Positions 33,729-41,782 of a stretch of 64,000 bases of DNA are shown here, piece by piece. The notes under the pieces are model-generated. The model had not been told where the DNA came from, made no database searches, and saw only the letters and a list, made by a program, of their open reading frames with translations. The translations under genes were made by a program, and so were the position numbers. This DNA is from Bog-159 sp049511415 (GTDB taxonomy: Bacteria > Acidobacteriota > Terriglobia > Bryobacterales > Bryobacteraceae): contig JBEKYC010000015.1 in assembly GCA_049511415.1 (NCBI GenBank), forward strand, positions 44,378-108,377, read 5' to 3'. Positions within the stretch are counted from its first letter, which is position 1. Each line of letters begins with the position of its first letter.

Positions 33729-35969
33729 CTAGCGCGTGTGCGCCGCGATCATGGCTTGGCCCAGCGCAATCCCGCCGTCATTGGGGGGCGCCTGCGCATG
33801 GATGTAGACCTCGAAACCCAAGCCCCGCAGACCAGCCAGGGTGGCCGCCAGCAGTCTTATATTCTGGAACGTCCCCCCGCTCAGGCACACCCGGTTCAAT
33901 TTCTCAGCGGCGCGCAAGCGGCTGCAGAATAACACCACCGCGGCGGCAACCGTATTGTGAAACCGCGCCGCGATCAGCGGCGGCGCCGTGTCGCCGCGCA
34001 CTTCGGCCACGATACGTTCGATAGCCGGCCGGAAGTCCAGGATGTCCCCGTCGCAGGCGAAGGGATAGGCGTCCGGCACGCCCTCCGCGGCGATTGTTTC
34101 CAGTTCTATAGCTGCCTGGCCCTCGAAGTTGATCTGCTGGCGCAGCCCGATCAGCGATGCCACCGCGTCGAAAAGCCGGCCGCAGGATGATGTGTCGATC
34201 GTATTTACGCGATGTGCGAGCATGCTGCGCACCGCCTTGAAATGACTCGCCGGCACGTCGCGCCATAGGGGCAATTCCGGAAACTCGGCGGCCGCACCGA
34301 AGGTATCGGCCAGATAGGCCAGCGCCGGACGCCAGGGCTGGCGTACGGCGGCATCACCGCCCGCCAGCGGCACATAACGGAAATGCCCGCGCCGGTCGAA
34401 GCCGGCGTAATCCGCTACCAGGAACTCGCCGCCCCAGATCTGGCCGTCGGTGCCGTAGCCGGTGCCGTCCAGCGCGACCCCGATCACCTTGCCGGTGAGG
34501 CCGTTCTCCGCCATGCAACTGGCCACGTGCGCGTGATGGTGTTGCACGCCGATCTTCGGCAGATCCGGCACGCGCTGCGCGTATTGCGTGCTCAGATAGC
34601 CCGGATGCAGATCGTGCGCCACCACGCGCGGTTCCACGCGGAAAAGCTTCTTCAGGTTAGCGAGGGTCTCCTCGAAGAAAACCAGGGTTTCGTAGTTCTC
34701 CATGTCGCCGATGTGCTGGCTCAGGATCGCGTACCGGCCTTTGCTGAGGCAAAAAGCATTCTTCAGTTCGCCGCCGCAAGCCAAAACCTCGGCGGCGTCG
34801 GCGCCCAGATCGATGGTCTGCGGCACGAATCCCCGGGAGCGCCGCAGCGTGCGCTCGCGGCCTTCGAAGGTGCGCACTACCGAATCGTCGGCGCGCATGT
34901 AGATATCCCGGTCGTGCAGCAGGAACCAATCGGCCAGCGGGCGCAAGCGCTGCAAAGCCTCTTCGTTGGAAGTGACGATCGGTTCTTCGCTCCGGTTGCC
35001 GCTGGTCATCACCAGCACGTCGTACGGCGCTCCCGCGAAGAGCAGATGATGCAGTGGCGTGTAGGGCAGCATCACACCGAGGGTATGGTTGCCCGGCGCC
35101 ACCGCCGGCGAGAGATACGCCTCCACCCGCCGCGGCAAAATGACGATGGGCCGCCGGGGACTCTCCAGCGCACGGCGGTCGTCCGCCGAAACGTGGCACA
35201 CTCCCTCCACCGCGGCCAGGTCGCGCGCCATCAAGGCGAACGGTTTGTCGCTGCGCCGCTTGCGCTCGCGCAACCGCTGCACGGCCGCATCGTTGCGCGG
35301 ATCGCAGGCCAGATGGAATCCGCCCAGCCCGCGCAGGGCCACGATGGCCCCTTCGCTCAGCCGCTGCCGGGCTTCCGCGATTGGCGCCGACAGCCGCGGG
35401 CCGCACTCCGGGCACGCGTTCGGCTGCGCGTGAAAACGCCGGTCGTGTGGATCGTCGTACTCGGCCTGACACGCGGCGCACATCCGGAAGCCCGCCATGG
35501 TGGTGTTCGGCCGGTCGTAAGGTATGTCGCGAATGATGGTGTAGCGCGGGCCGCAGTTGGTGCAGTTGGTAAAAGCGTAGCCGTAGCGCCGGTTGGCCGG
35601 ATCCGTGAAATCGCGATAGCAGTCCGGGCAAGTGGCCACGTCCGCGGAGATCAGCGCGAATTCGCCGTCCCGCGCCTGGCTCTCGCGGATCGCGAACCCG
35701 CTTTCGCCTACCGGAGCCATCGCGACAGCCAGCATTTCTTCGATGCGCGCCAGCGGCGGGGCCTCCTGGCGGAGGCATTCCGTGAATTGGCTAAGCACGT
35801 CCGGGCCGCCTTCCGCTTCGATCACCACGCCCGCCGAAGTGTTTAGGACGTACCCGGCCAGCCTGAAGCGCTCCGCGAGATGGTAGACGAACGGGCGGAA
35901 TCCGACGCCCTGCACGATGCCGCGAATCCGGATTTGCCGCCGTTCCGCCAAGCCTTCATCTTGGCACAA
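33729..35969 (-). CDS. hypF: [NiFe]-hydrogenase maturation carbamoyltransferase HypF
   Basis: 746 aa. Domains in order: acylphosphatase (about 8-95; GIVQGVGFRPFVYHLA), two zinc-finger pairs (CPDCYRDF/CTNCGPRY and CAACQAEY/CPECGPRL), a YrdC-like domain (about 205-380) and a Kae1-like C-terminal domain (HHHAHVASCMAENGLTG, GVALDGTGYGTDG). HypF converts carbamoyl phosphate into the CN ligands of [NiFe]-hydrogenase via HypE. The only in-frame start upstream is a TTG (35969). No other hyp or hydrogenase gene is present in the window, so the gene is isolated. Family identity is clear. Confidence 0.93.
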   Translation of the reverse strand: MCQDEGLAERRQIRIRGIVQGVGFRPFVYHLAERFRLAGYVLNTSAGVVIEAEGGPDVLSQFTECLRQEAPPLARIEEMLAVAMAPVGESGFAIRESQARDGEFALISADVATCPDCYRDFTDPANRRYGYAFTNCTNCGPRYTIIRDIPYDRPNTTMAGFRMCAACQAEYDDPHDRRFHAQPNACPECGPRLSAPIAEARQRLSEGAIVALRGLGGFHLACDPRNDAAVQRLRERKRRSDKPFALMARDLAAVEGVCHVSADDRRALESPRRPIVILPRRVEAYLSPAVAPGNHTLGVMLPYTPLHHLLFAGAPYDVLVMTSGNRSEEPIVTSNEEALQRLRPLADWFLLHDRDIYMRADDSVVRTFEGRERTLRRSRGFVPQTIDLGADAAEVLACGGELKNAFCLSKGRYAILSQHIGDMENYETLVFFEETLANLKKLFRVEPRVVAHDLHPGYLSTQYAQRVPDLPKIGVQHHHAHVASCMAENGLTGKVIGVALDGTGYGTDGQIWGGEFLVADYAGFDRRGHFRYVPLAGGDAAVRQPWRPALAYLADTFGAAAEFPELPLWRDVPASHFKAVRSMLAHRVNTIDTSSCGRLFDAVASLIGLRQQINFEGQAAIELETIAAEGVPDAYPFACDGDILDFRPAIERIVAEVRGDTAPPLIAARFHNTVAAAVVLFCSRLRAAEKLNRVCLSGGTFQNIRLLAATLAGLRGLGFEVYIHAQAPPNDGGIALGQAMIAAHTR

Positions 35970-35977
35970 GGGGGCCT

Positions 35978-37324
35978 TTACGGAATTACCTGGAACGGCA
36001 GATTGCTCACCAGGGTACTGCCAGTCTTGGTCACGTGGATCGGCCCGGTGGTAGCGCTTGCGGGAACCGTAGCCGTAATCTCGGTGGCCGATGCAATCTT
36101 GAAAGTTGCTTTCGTGCCGTTAAAGTCGACGCCGGTGTAGCCTTTCAGACTGGTTCCCAGGATGCGCACACTGGCGCCAACTTTACCGGAAAGCGGCACG
36201 CTGACCACGAACGGCGCCAAGCCTTCCGATATGCTGAAAATGGTCCCATCGCCGCTCGCGCCGCCGGCCCAGGTAGTGCCGTACAGATTGCCATCCGTCG
36301 CCTGCAGCAGGCCGCCTGATGGGTTGGCGCCGTCCGCCGACGCGAAGCTGTGCAAAGTCGTCAGCGCGCCGCCCGGCGTGATCTGAAAAACCGTGCCGTA
36401 GCCGCTCGCGCCGCCCTGATAGGTTGTTCCATAGAAATTGCCGTCCGTGGCTTGAATCAAGCCGGCGAAGGGCGTGCTGCCGTCGGTCGAGGCGAAATTG
36501 TAGAGCGTCGTGAGCGAGCCGGCCAGGCTGATCTTGAACACCGTACCGAAGCCGTTGGCGCCTCCGGCCGACGTGACTCCGTACAAATTGCCATCCGTCG
36601 CCAGGATCAGGCCGCCCGGAGGATAGGCGCCATCGGTGTCGCTAAAGCTGTACAGAGTGGTCAGGGTTCCGGCGGAAGTGATTTCAAAAACCGTGCCATA
36701 GTCGTTGGCGCCGCCGGCCACGGTGGTTCCATAGTAGTTTCCGCCGGCCGCCGCGAGTGTTCCAAAGGGGTACGCACCGTCGGTCGCACTGAAACTGTAC
36801 AAGGTGGTCAGCGCGCCGCGTGGGGTGATCTGGAAAATCGTGCCATAGTTGTGACCTCCTCCGAACTCGGTGGTCCCGTAGGCATTCCCTTGCGCGGTCG
36901 TCAGCAGACCCGTGTACGGGTAAGCGCCGTCCGCCCCCCCGAAACTGTACAGGGTGCTCAACGTTCCACTCGGCGTGACCTTGAAGATCGTCCCGAGGCC
37001 GTAGGTCCCTCCAGCCTCGGTCGTTCCATAGTATTCGCTACGGGGGGCCGGCGCCAGTCCGGCGGTTGGATAGACTCCGCCGGACAAACTGAAGCTGTAC
37101 AGAGTGGTCAGCGTGCCCGACGTCGTGGTTTCAAACAGGCTGCCGTAGCCGGTGTTCCCACCCCCAGAGGTGGTTCCGTAAAGATCGCCATCGTTACCCT
37201 GGATGAGGTTCATGTACAGCGGGTTTCCACCATTGGCCCCATCGAAGTTCAAAATCGTGGTGAAGGTCTGCGCGGGCGCCTGGGACGCGAGCACCGCCAA
37301 GAGCAGAAGCGTGTGTTTCCTCAC
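35978..37324 (-). CDS. GloVer tandem-repeat exported protein with C-terminal IPT/TIG domain
   Basis: 448 aa from GTG 37324 (GGAG eight bases upstream), with a signal peptide (about 1-18, cleavage after AQA). Seven imperfect copies of a 48-residue GloVer unit follow, each built on YGTT-x-GG-x-YGT-(I/V)F-x-(I/V)T-x-x-G-x-LTTLYSF; the final copy is cut short. The last 80 residues form an IPT/TIG-like domain (VGASVRILGTSLKGYTGVDF). The family is known from Gloeobacter, Verrucomicrobia and Acidobacteria and is thought to form a beta-propeller-like surface protein. It lies 9 nt from hypF, but a functional link is doubtful. Confidence 0.85.
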   Translation of the reverse strand: MRKHTLLLLAVLASQAPAQTFTTILNFDGANGGNPLYMNLIQGNDGDLYGTTSGGGNTGYGSLFETTTSGTLTTLYSFSLSGGVYPTAGLAPAPRSEYYGTTEAGGTYGLGTIFKVTPSGTLSTLYSFGGADGAYPYTGLLTTAQGNAYGTTEFGGGHNYGTIFQITPRGALTTLYSFSATDGAYPFGTLAAAGGNYYGTTVAGGANDYGTVFEITSAGTLTTLYSFSDTDGAYPPGGLILATDGNLYGVTSAGGANGFGTVFKISLAGSLTTLYNFASTDGSTPFAGLIQATDGNFYGTTYQGGASGYGTVFQITPGGALTTLHSFASADGANPSGGLLQATDGNLYGTTWAGGASGDGTIFSISEGLAPFVVSVPLSGKVGASVRILGTSLKGYTGVDFNGTKATFKIASATEITATVPASATTGPIHVTKTGSTLVSNLPFQVIP

Positions 37325-37412
37325 TGCGGCGTCTCCATCACTCGATTTTAGACTGGTCGGCGCGCTGGCCGGAACATTCTTTGGGTGAGTACGGTAAGGA
37401 GAGTACCGGAAG

Positions 37413-37805
37413 TTACTGTTTCTTGGGTGGAGGCACGGATCCGCGCAGGATGATCTTCACCGCGCAGTCCCCATCATCGCCCGGAATCCATTTCACGGTT
37501 ACCTTCGTCTTCAGCTTGGGTTTTCCGCCTTGGATCACGGTTTTGTCCGTAATGGTGAAGCTGCGCACGGTGGATTTGCCTAACACCGTGCGCGTAATTG
37601 TCACGCTGGTATCGGAAAGGGCCGTGACAATTCCGGCAAAATATTGATCCTGCGGCGCTTGGGTTGCCGGCGGGTCCTGGCTGCGCAGCAAGTCGGAACT
37701 GGCCATGGCCAGGAGCACACAGATGACGCCGAACGAGAGGAGCCGCACATTCCTTAGATTAAGAAAAACGAATGAAGCTTGGGTAAACTTCGAATTAAAG
37801 TTCAT
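37413..37805 (-). CDS. Small exported protein, DUF5666-like
   Basis: 130 aa, start ATG 37805, directly after the kinase stop (TGA then ATG). A hydrophobic segment (LLSFGVICVLLAMASS, about residues 21-36) acts as signal or anchor; the mature part has a beta-rich OB-like pattern (YFAGIVTALSDTSVTITR, SFTITDKTVIQGG, KVTVKWI), resembling DUF5666. The N-terminal 20 residues before the hydrophobic part are unusual for a signal peptide, so the true start may be later. Third gene of the two-component operon; could be the target or a partner of the sensor. Confidence 0.6.
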   Translation of the reverse strand: MNFNSKFTQASFVFLNLRNVRLLSFGVICVLLAMASSDLLRSQDPPATQAPQDQYFAGIVTALSDTSVTITRTVLGKSTVRSFTITDKTVIQGGKPKLKTKVTVKWIPGDDGDCAVKIILRGSVPPPKKQ

Positions 37806-39326
37806 TCATCCGAGAGCCGGCGCCGGAACCGAGGCTGGGGTGGTTGGTTCGGAGACAGCCACTGGCAGAGACACGCTGAAACGGGTTCCGCGCCCGGTCT
37901 GGCTGTCGACCCGAATCGTTCCCCCGTGGGCCTTCGCAATCCAGGCTACGAAGCTCAATCCGAGGCCTAAACCCGGTTCGGCGTTGCCGCAGGTTGCCTG
38001 GGCCGGCACACGATAGAACCTTTCGAAGATGTGCGGGATGTGTTCGGGGGGGATGCCGCACCCGGTATCCGCCACTTCGAGTTCGACGGACTGATCGAAA
38101 CTCCGTAGGCTAACCTGTACCTGTCCGCCGGCTGGCGTGAACTTCATGGCGTTTGACAGCAGGTTGGACAGCATGCGTTCGATCTGAACCCGATCCACTT
38201 CGGCGGGGCACTCCTCCGGCAGGTCGGCGGACAGCTCCACGCGGGCGCCTTCGGCGGGGATCTGGAACTGTTCCACGATATCCCGCACCACGGAGGCCAG
38301 ATCCAGGCGCGATTTCTGCAAGGCAAGCTGACCGGATTCGGCCTGGGACAGCAGCAGCAAAGCCCGCACGATCTGCGACAGCCGTTCGATGTCCTGCAGC
38401 GAATTCAGCGTGGCATCGCGGTACTGGTCGACAGTTTTGGCGGTGAACAGAGCCACTTCGAGCTGCCCGCGGATGGCCGTAATGGGCGTGCGCAACTCGT
38501 GCGACACGTCGGTGGAAAACTGCCGGATCTGTTGAAACGAGCTCTCCAGACGCTCGATCATGCGGTTAAACGTAAGGATGAGATAATCCAGTTCATCTCC
38601 AGCACCCCGCGCGGGGATACGGAGGCTCAGGTTGGAGCTGGTGATGCGTTGCGCAGTCTGTGCCACCGCCATCACGGGCATGAGGGCCCGGCCGCTGAGA
38701 AACCACCCCAGGAGGCATCCGCAAAGCAAGGAAAAGGGAATCAAAACCTCGTACATCAGGGTATAGCGCTTCAGGATCTTTTCGCTTTCGTCCATCGGGC
38801 GGCCCACCGCCACATAGAACGGGCTATGATGCTTGTCATCAAACACTACCCCGGCGCGCGTCAGATAAGGTACTCCGTGCGGGCTATGCCGCAGCTTCCA
38901 GACAGGCTGGCCTTTCTTGATGGCATTTTCGATTTCGGCGGGTTGTTCGATCCCCAGGGACTGGTAGATGGTGGAATTCTGCATGATGCAGCCCGTGGCG
39001 TCGGCCAGCAAATAGACGCGCCGCAGCCGCTCGACCGCAAAGTCCTCATCCGGATCGTTCTGATCGTATTCCCACTTGGGGTCATAAGGGCCGCAAGGCT
39101 GATGCTCCCCGAGCCGGCTTTTGGGCGGCAGCCGTTCGATATGCATGTACCCTTTGATCGCGACCCATTCCTGCTCCAGCAGATCGTGGGCTTCCGAGTT
39201 CAGGGTGTAGGCCAGGCGCTCGCGGGAGAACGCGGCAATCCCCACCAGCAGGAGCGCGAACACCAACGCGTAGCCGACCGTGAGCCGGAAGCGCAAGCCG
39301 CGTGTGAGGTGACGGCGAGCCGACAC
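37806..39326 (-). CDS. Sensor histidine kinase (OmpR-type system partner)
   Basis: 506 aa from GTG 39326, one base after the regulator stop. Helix 1 about 17-33; a periplasmic domain of about 150 residues; helix 2 about 190-210; HAMP; HisKA with His276 (DVSHELRTPITA); HATPase with DTGCGI and GLGLGLSF boxes. Length and order resemble CusS/heavy-metal-sensor kinases, but I see no clear metal-binding cluster in the sensor; a few His and Cys (HQPCGPYD, HHSPF) could bind ions. Second gene of a three-gene operon. Confidence 0.9.
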   Translation of the reverse strand: MSARRHLTRGLRFRLTVGYALVFALLLVGIAAFSRERLAYTLNSEAHDLLEQEWVAIKGYMHIERLPPKSRLGEHQPCGPYDPKWEYDQNDPDEDFAVERLRRVYLLADATGCIMQNSTIYQSLGIEQPAEIENAIKKGQPVWKLRHSPHGVPYLTRAGVVFDDKHHSPFYVAVGRPMDESEKILKRYTLMYEVLIPFSLLCGCLLGWFLSGRALMPVMAVAQTAQRITSSNLSLRIPARGAGDELDYLILTFNRMIERLESSFQQIRQFSTDVSHELRTPITAIRGQLEVALFTAKTVDQYRDATLNSLQDIERLSQIVRALLLLSQAESGQLALQKSRLDLASVVRDIVEQFQIPAEGARVELSADLPEECPAEVDRVQIERMLSNLLSNAMKFTPAGGQVQVSLRSFDQSVELEVADTGCGIPPEHIPHIFERFYRVPAQATCGNAEPGLGLGLSFVAWIAKAHGGTIRVDSQTGRGTRFSVSLPVAVSEPTTPASVPAPALG

Positions 39327-39327
39327 C

Positions 39328-40050
39328 TTACACCTGCCGCTCGGCGGGTTGCTCGGCGAGTTTTTCCACGGTCTTGTCCGGGGCTTCGATCATGTAGCCG
39401 ATGCCGCGCACGGTCTGGATGAGCTTTTGCGGAAAGCGGTCGTCGATTTTGCTGCGCAGATGGCGGATGTAGACGTCCACGATATTGGTGAGCCCGTCGT
39501 AATCCATATCCCAAACATGTTCGACAATCATGGTGCGGCTGAGCGGGCGGCCCTTGTTGCGCATCATGTATTCCAGGATGCCGAACTCCTTGGGAGCCAG
39601 ATCGATCGGCTCGGCTGAGCGGGTGACCTTGCGGCGCACGCAATCGAGCGTCAGGTCCGCCACCTGGAGGCGTTCCGGGGCGGGCTGGCCGCGGCGTAGC
39701 AAAGCCCGCACCCGCGCCAGCAACTCCACGAATGCAAAGGGCTTCACCAGATAATCGTCGGCGCCCTGTTCCAAGCCGCGCACCCGGTCATCCAGGGCGC
39801 CGCGGGCGCTTAGAATCAGCACCGGGGGACCGACCTTGCGGTTGCGGATCTTTTCGAGCACCTGCAGCCCGTCCATGTCGGGCAGCATGATGTCCAGAAT
39901 CACCAGATCGTAGTCGGTGGCGTGGACAAACTCCAGGGCGCTCGCGCCGTTGTCTACAGGGTCCACGGCATAGCCGGCGCCTTGCAAGCCACGGCACAAA
40001 AAATCCGCGATCCGCTTCTCGTCTTCAACTACCAGGAGCCGCACAACCAT
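39328..40050 (-). CDS. OmpR/PhoB-family response regulator
   Basis: 240 aa. Receiver domain with Asp53 (VILDIMLPDMDG), the acidic pair in VEDE and Lys near 104; C-terminal winged helix with the OmpR pattern (LAPKEFGILEYMMRNKGRPL, then VDVYIRHLRSKID). First gene of the operon, followed by its kinase with one base between. The upstream region has a strong inverted repeat (40108-40129) that may be its own operator. Targets unknown. Confidence 0.93.
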   Translation of the reverse strand: MVVRLLVVEDEKRIADFLCRGLQGAGYAVDPVDNGASALEFVHATDYDLVILDIMLPDMDGLQVLEKIRNRKVGPPVLILSARGALDDRVRGLEQGADDYLVKPFAFVELLARVRALLRRGQPAPERLQVADLTLDCVRRKVTRSAEPIDLAPKEFGILEYMMRNKGRPLSRTMIVEHVWDMDYDGLTNIVDVYIRHLRSKIDDRFPQKLIQTVRGIGYMIEAPDKTVEKLAEQPAERQV

Positions 40051-40107
40051 AGCTTAACGCAGCCGCGCCCGAAATGGCTGCCCGCGCGCAAAAACTGCAT
40101 TGCGGAA

Positions 40108-40129
40108 ATGCACCACACGACTGGTGCAT
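40108..40129. promoter_or_regulatory. Perfect 8-bp inverted repeat upstream of the OmpR-type system
   Basis: ATGCACCA (40108-40115) and TGGTGCAT (40122-40129) are perfect inverted half-sites with a 6-base centre, 58 bases upstream of the regulator start. It lies between the regulator and dksA-like genes, both read on the minus strand. Probably an operator, though OmpR-type proteins more often bind direct repeats; a different repressor is possible. Confidence 0.45.
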
Positions 40130-40181
40130 CTTGCGTTCTGGTGGGTGCTCTGACACACACTTCAGGTCCCAGACACACCAA

Positions 40182-40206
40182 GGGCGCGGAATGCCTTTCC
40201 GCGCCC
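40182..40206 (-). terminator. Terminator hairpin of the DksA/TraR-like gene
   Basis: GGGCGCGGAA (40182-40191) and TTCCGCGCCC (40197-40206) form a perfect 10-bp stem with a 5-base loop, 19 bases past the stop of the gene ending at 40226. The downstream tail on the minus strand (TTGGTGTG) is only weakly U-rich. Confidence 0.65.
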
Positions 40207-40225
40207 TCAGTAAAGATACCGGGAT

Positions 40226-40606
40226 TTAGGCTGCAGCCAGCAGTTCGTCGATCGACTCGGCATCGGCAAACTCGTGTCGGTCCGCAGCTTCCTGGCAACG
40301 GATACAGAAAGCCGCCCACGGCACGGCGTCCAGGCGCTTGGGCTTGATGTCCTCTTCGCAGTGCATGCAAACTCCGTAACTGCCGTCGTTGATGCGAAAT
40401 AGAGCAGCCCGGACATTGCGCAGGAGACTGGCCTCGCGATCCAGGTTGCGGATTGCAAGTTCCCTTTCTCCAGCAAGCTGCACTTCATCGAGGGCGTCGG
40501 GGGTCTTTTCAATCAGGATCTCGTCCCGGTTGCGCAACCCGCCGGATAGCTCAGTCTGCTTAGCTTCCAATATCGCCTTGTACTTCTCAAGATCGGTTCT
40601 GTTCAT
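40226..40606 (-). CDS. DksA/TraR-family zinc-finger protein
   Basis: 126 aa, ATG 40606 with AGGAG upstream. N-terminal helical hairpin (KYKAILEAKQTELSGGL and LAIRNLDREASLLRNVRAA) and a C4 zinc finger C-x2-C-x17-C-x2-C (CMHC and CIRC). DksA-type proteins bind the RNA-polymerase secondary channel and change promoter response to ppGpp; the acidic tip residues seen in true DksA are not obvious. Upstream region has a pair of direct repeats (40630-40655). Confidence 0.88.
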   Translation of the reverse strand: MNRTDLEKYKAILEAKQTELSGGLRNRDEILIEKTPDALDEVQLAGERELAIRNLDREASLLRNVRAALFRINDGSYGVCMHCEEDIKPKRLDAVPWAAFCIRCQEAADRHEFADAESIDELLAAA

Positions 40607-41017
40607 GTTCTTTCTCCTGTCTTTTTTCGTTCTATCATTCGGACTTCTATCGTTCCGCTAGAGAATAGACGAAATTTCACTTCAAAAGTTTCAAAAAATC
40701 TCAGCCTGATCGACTCAAGTGCTGTATCCCGGCCCTATGAGACCGCCGCACGGGAAACTAGCTTAGCAATTGCGATACCAAATTGCAATTGAAACTTCAG
40801 AGACGGCCGTACTATATCCTAAGTTACAAGATCGTCGCAGCCTGCCCGTGTAATAGTGCCAAATTTCAGCGCTTTTATCATCTGACGCAGAATTCCCCCA
40901 ACCGTTGCGTCGCCGCCATTGAGACAGTTCCATGACTCTGTGTTCAACAGTTGGACAGCCAAAGAGCGCCGGCGCACTGCCGGACGGTCGGCTTAGCCTG
41001 CAAGGTTGGGGCTGTGC
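40607..41017. other. 411-base non-coding stretch upstream of the DksA-like gene
   Basis: No gene is seen. Features: two near-identical 11-mers, TTCTATCATTC (40630-40640) and TTCTATCGTTC (40645-40655), 15 bases apart and 24-49 bases upstream of the DksA start; two GCAATTG boxes 19 bases apart (40766-40772 and 40785-40791); and a weak CCGGC/GCCGG hairpin (40969-40983) that could end the menG transcript, though menG reads toward it on the minus strand from 41018. The part from about 40800 to 40960 shows nothing I can name. Confidence 0.5.
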
Positions 41018-41740
41018 CTAAGGCGCCGCGAACCGCTGCGGATTCTCGCGCTTTGCCGCCCAATGCAGGCCGATTCCGCCGAAGATGTATCCGCGCGCCT
41101 TGACAGACCCATAGCCGAAACGGTCCAGACGTGCCGTAAAGTCCTGCATGGATACAAACGATCGCAGGGAATCCGGTATATAGGTATAGATGCGCGGCCG
41201 GCCGTGTAGCAAGAGGCCCCAGAAGCCGCCCTGCGCGTACAGGTAGCCCACGTACAGTTGACGCCACAGGGGGTTTGCCGGCAGGAAGAAATCCAGAGTC
41301 ACAAGCAAACCACCCGGCCGGGTCACCCGCTGGATCTCGCGTAGCGCCGCATTCAGGTCCGGAAAGTTGCGCAAACCGTAGCCGATGAAAACGCAATCGA
41401 AGGTCTTTTCCGGGAAGGGAAGCACGGTGGCGTCCGCGCACACCGCAGTTGGGACACCTTGCGCGCGCGCCAGATGCAGCATGCGCTCGGTCAGATCCAC
41501 GGCAACCGAGGTAGCCTGCGGCCGGTGCCGGCGCACCAGTCGCGAGAAGTCGCCCGTGCCGGAAGCCAGATCCAGCACGCGCGCCCGCTCCGGCAGATCC
41601 GCCATTTCGACGCCCCGCCTTTTCCATCGGTAGTCCATCCCGTACGAGAAGACCCGCGTAATAAAGTCATAGCGCGGGGCGATGGTGCTGAACATTGCAC
41701 GCATCAAACGCAGGTCCTGCTTTTCTGCTGGTATCGGCAT
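41018..41740 (-). CDS. menG: Demethylmenaquinone methyltransferase
   Basis: 240 aa SAM-dependent methyltransferase of the UbiE/MenG family. Motifs: MFSTIAPRYDFITRVFSYGMD at the N-terminus is the family signature; SAM-binding VLDLASGTGDFS (about 55-66); PFPEKTFDCVFIGYGLRN (about 107-124); and RVTRPGGLLVTLDF. It methylates demethylmenaquinone in the last step of menaquinone synthesis. With mqnC 5 kb away the organism clearly makes menaquinone, by the futalosine route. TACAAT (41756-41751) lies 10 bases before the ATG, so the leader is very short. Confidence 0.93.
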   Translation of the reverse strand: MPIPAEKQDLRLMRAMFSTIAPRYDFITRVFSYGMDYRWKRRGVEMADLPERARVLDLASGTGDFSRLVRRHRPQATSVAVDLTERMLHLARAQGVPTAVCADATVLPFPEKTFDCVFIGYGLRNFPDLNAALREIQRVTRPGGLLVTLDFFLPANPLWRQLYVGYLYAQGGFWGLLLHGRPRIYTYIPDSLRSFVSMQDFTARLDRFGYGSVKARGYIFGGIGLHWAAKRENPQRFAAP

Positions 41741-41782
41741 CCGAGGCCGAATTGTAACACCTGCGCGAAAGGCTGCGCTCGG

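Noticed and set aside
34383..35846. Plus-strand open frame opposite hypF
   Set aside because: Antisense of clear HypF motifs; no own motif or ribosome-binding site.
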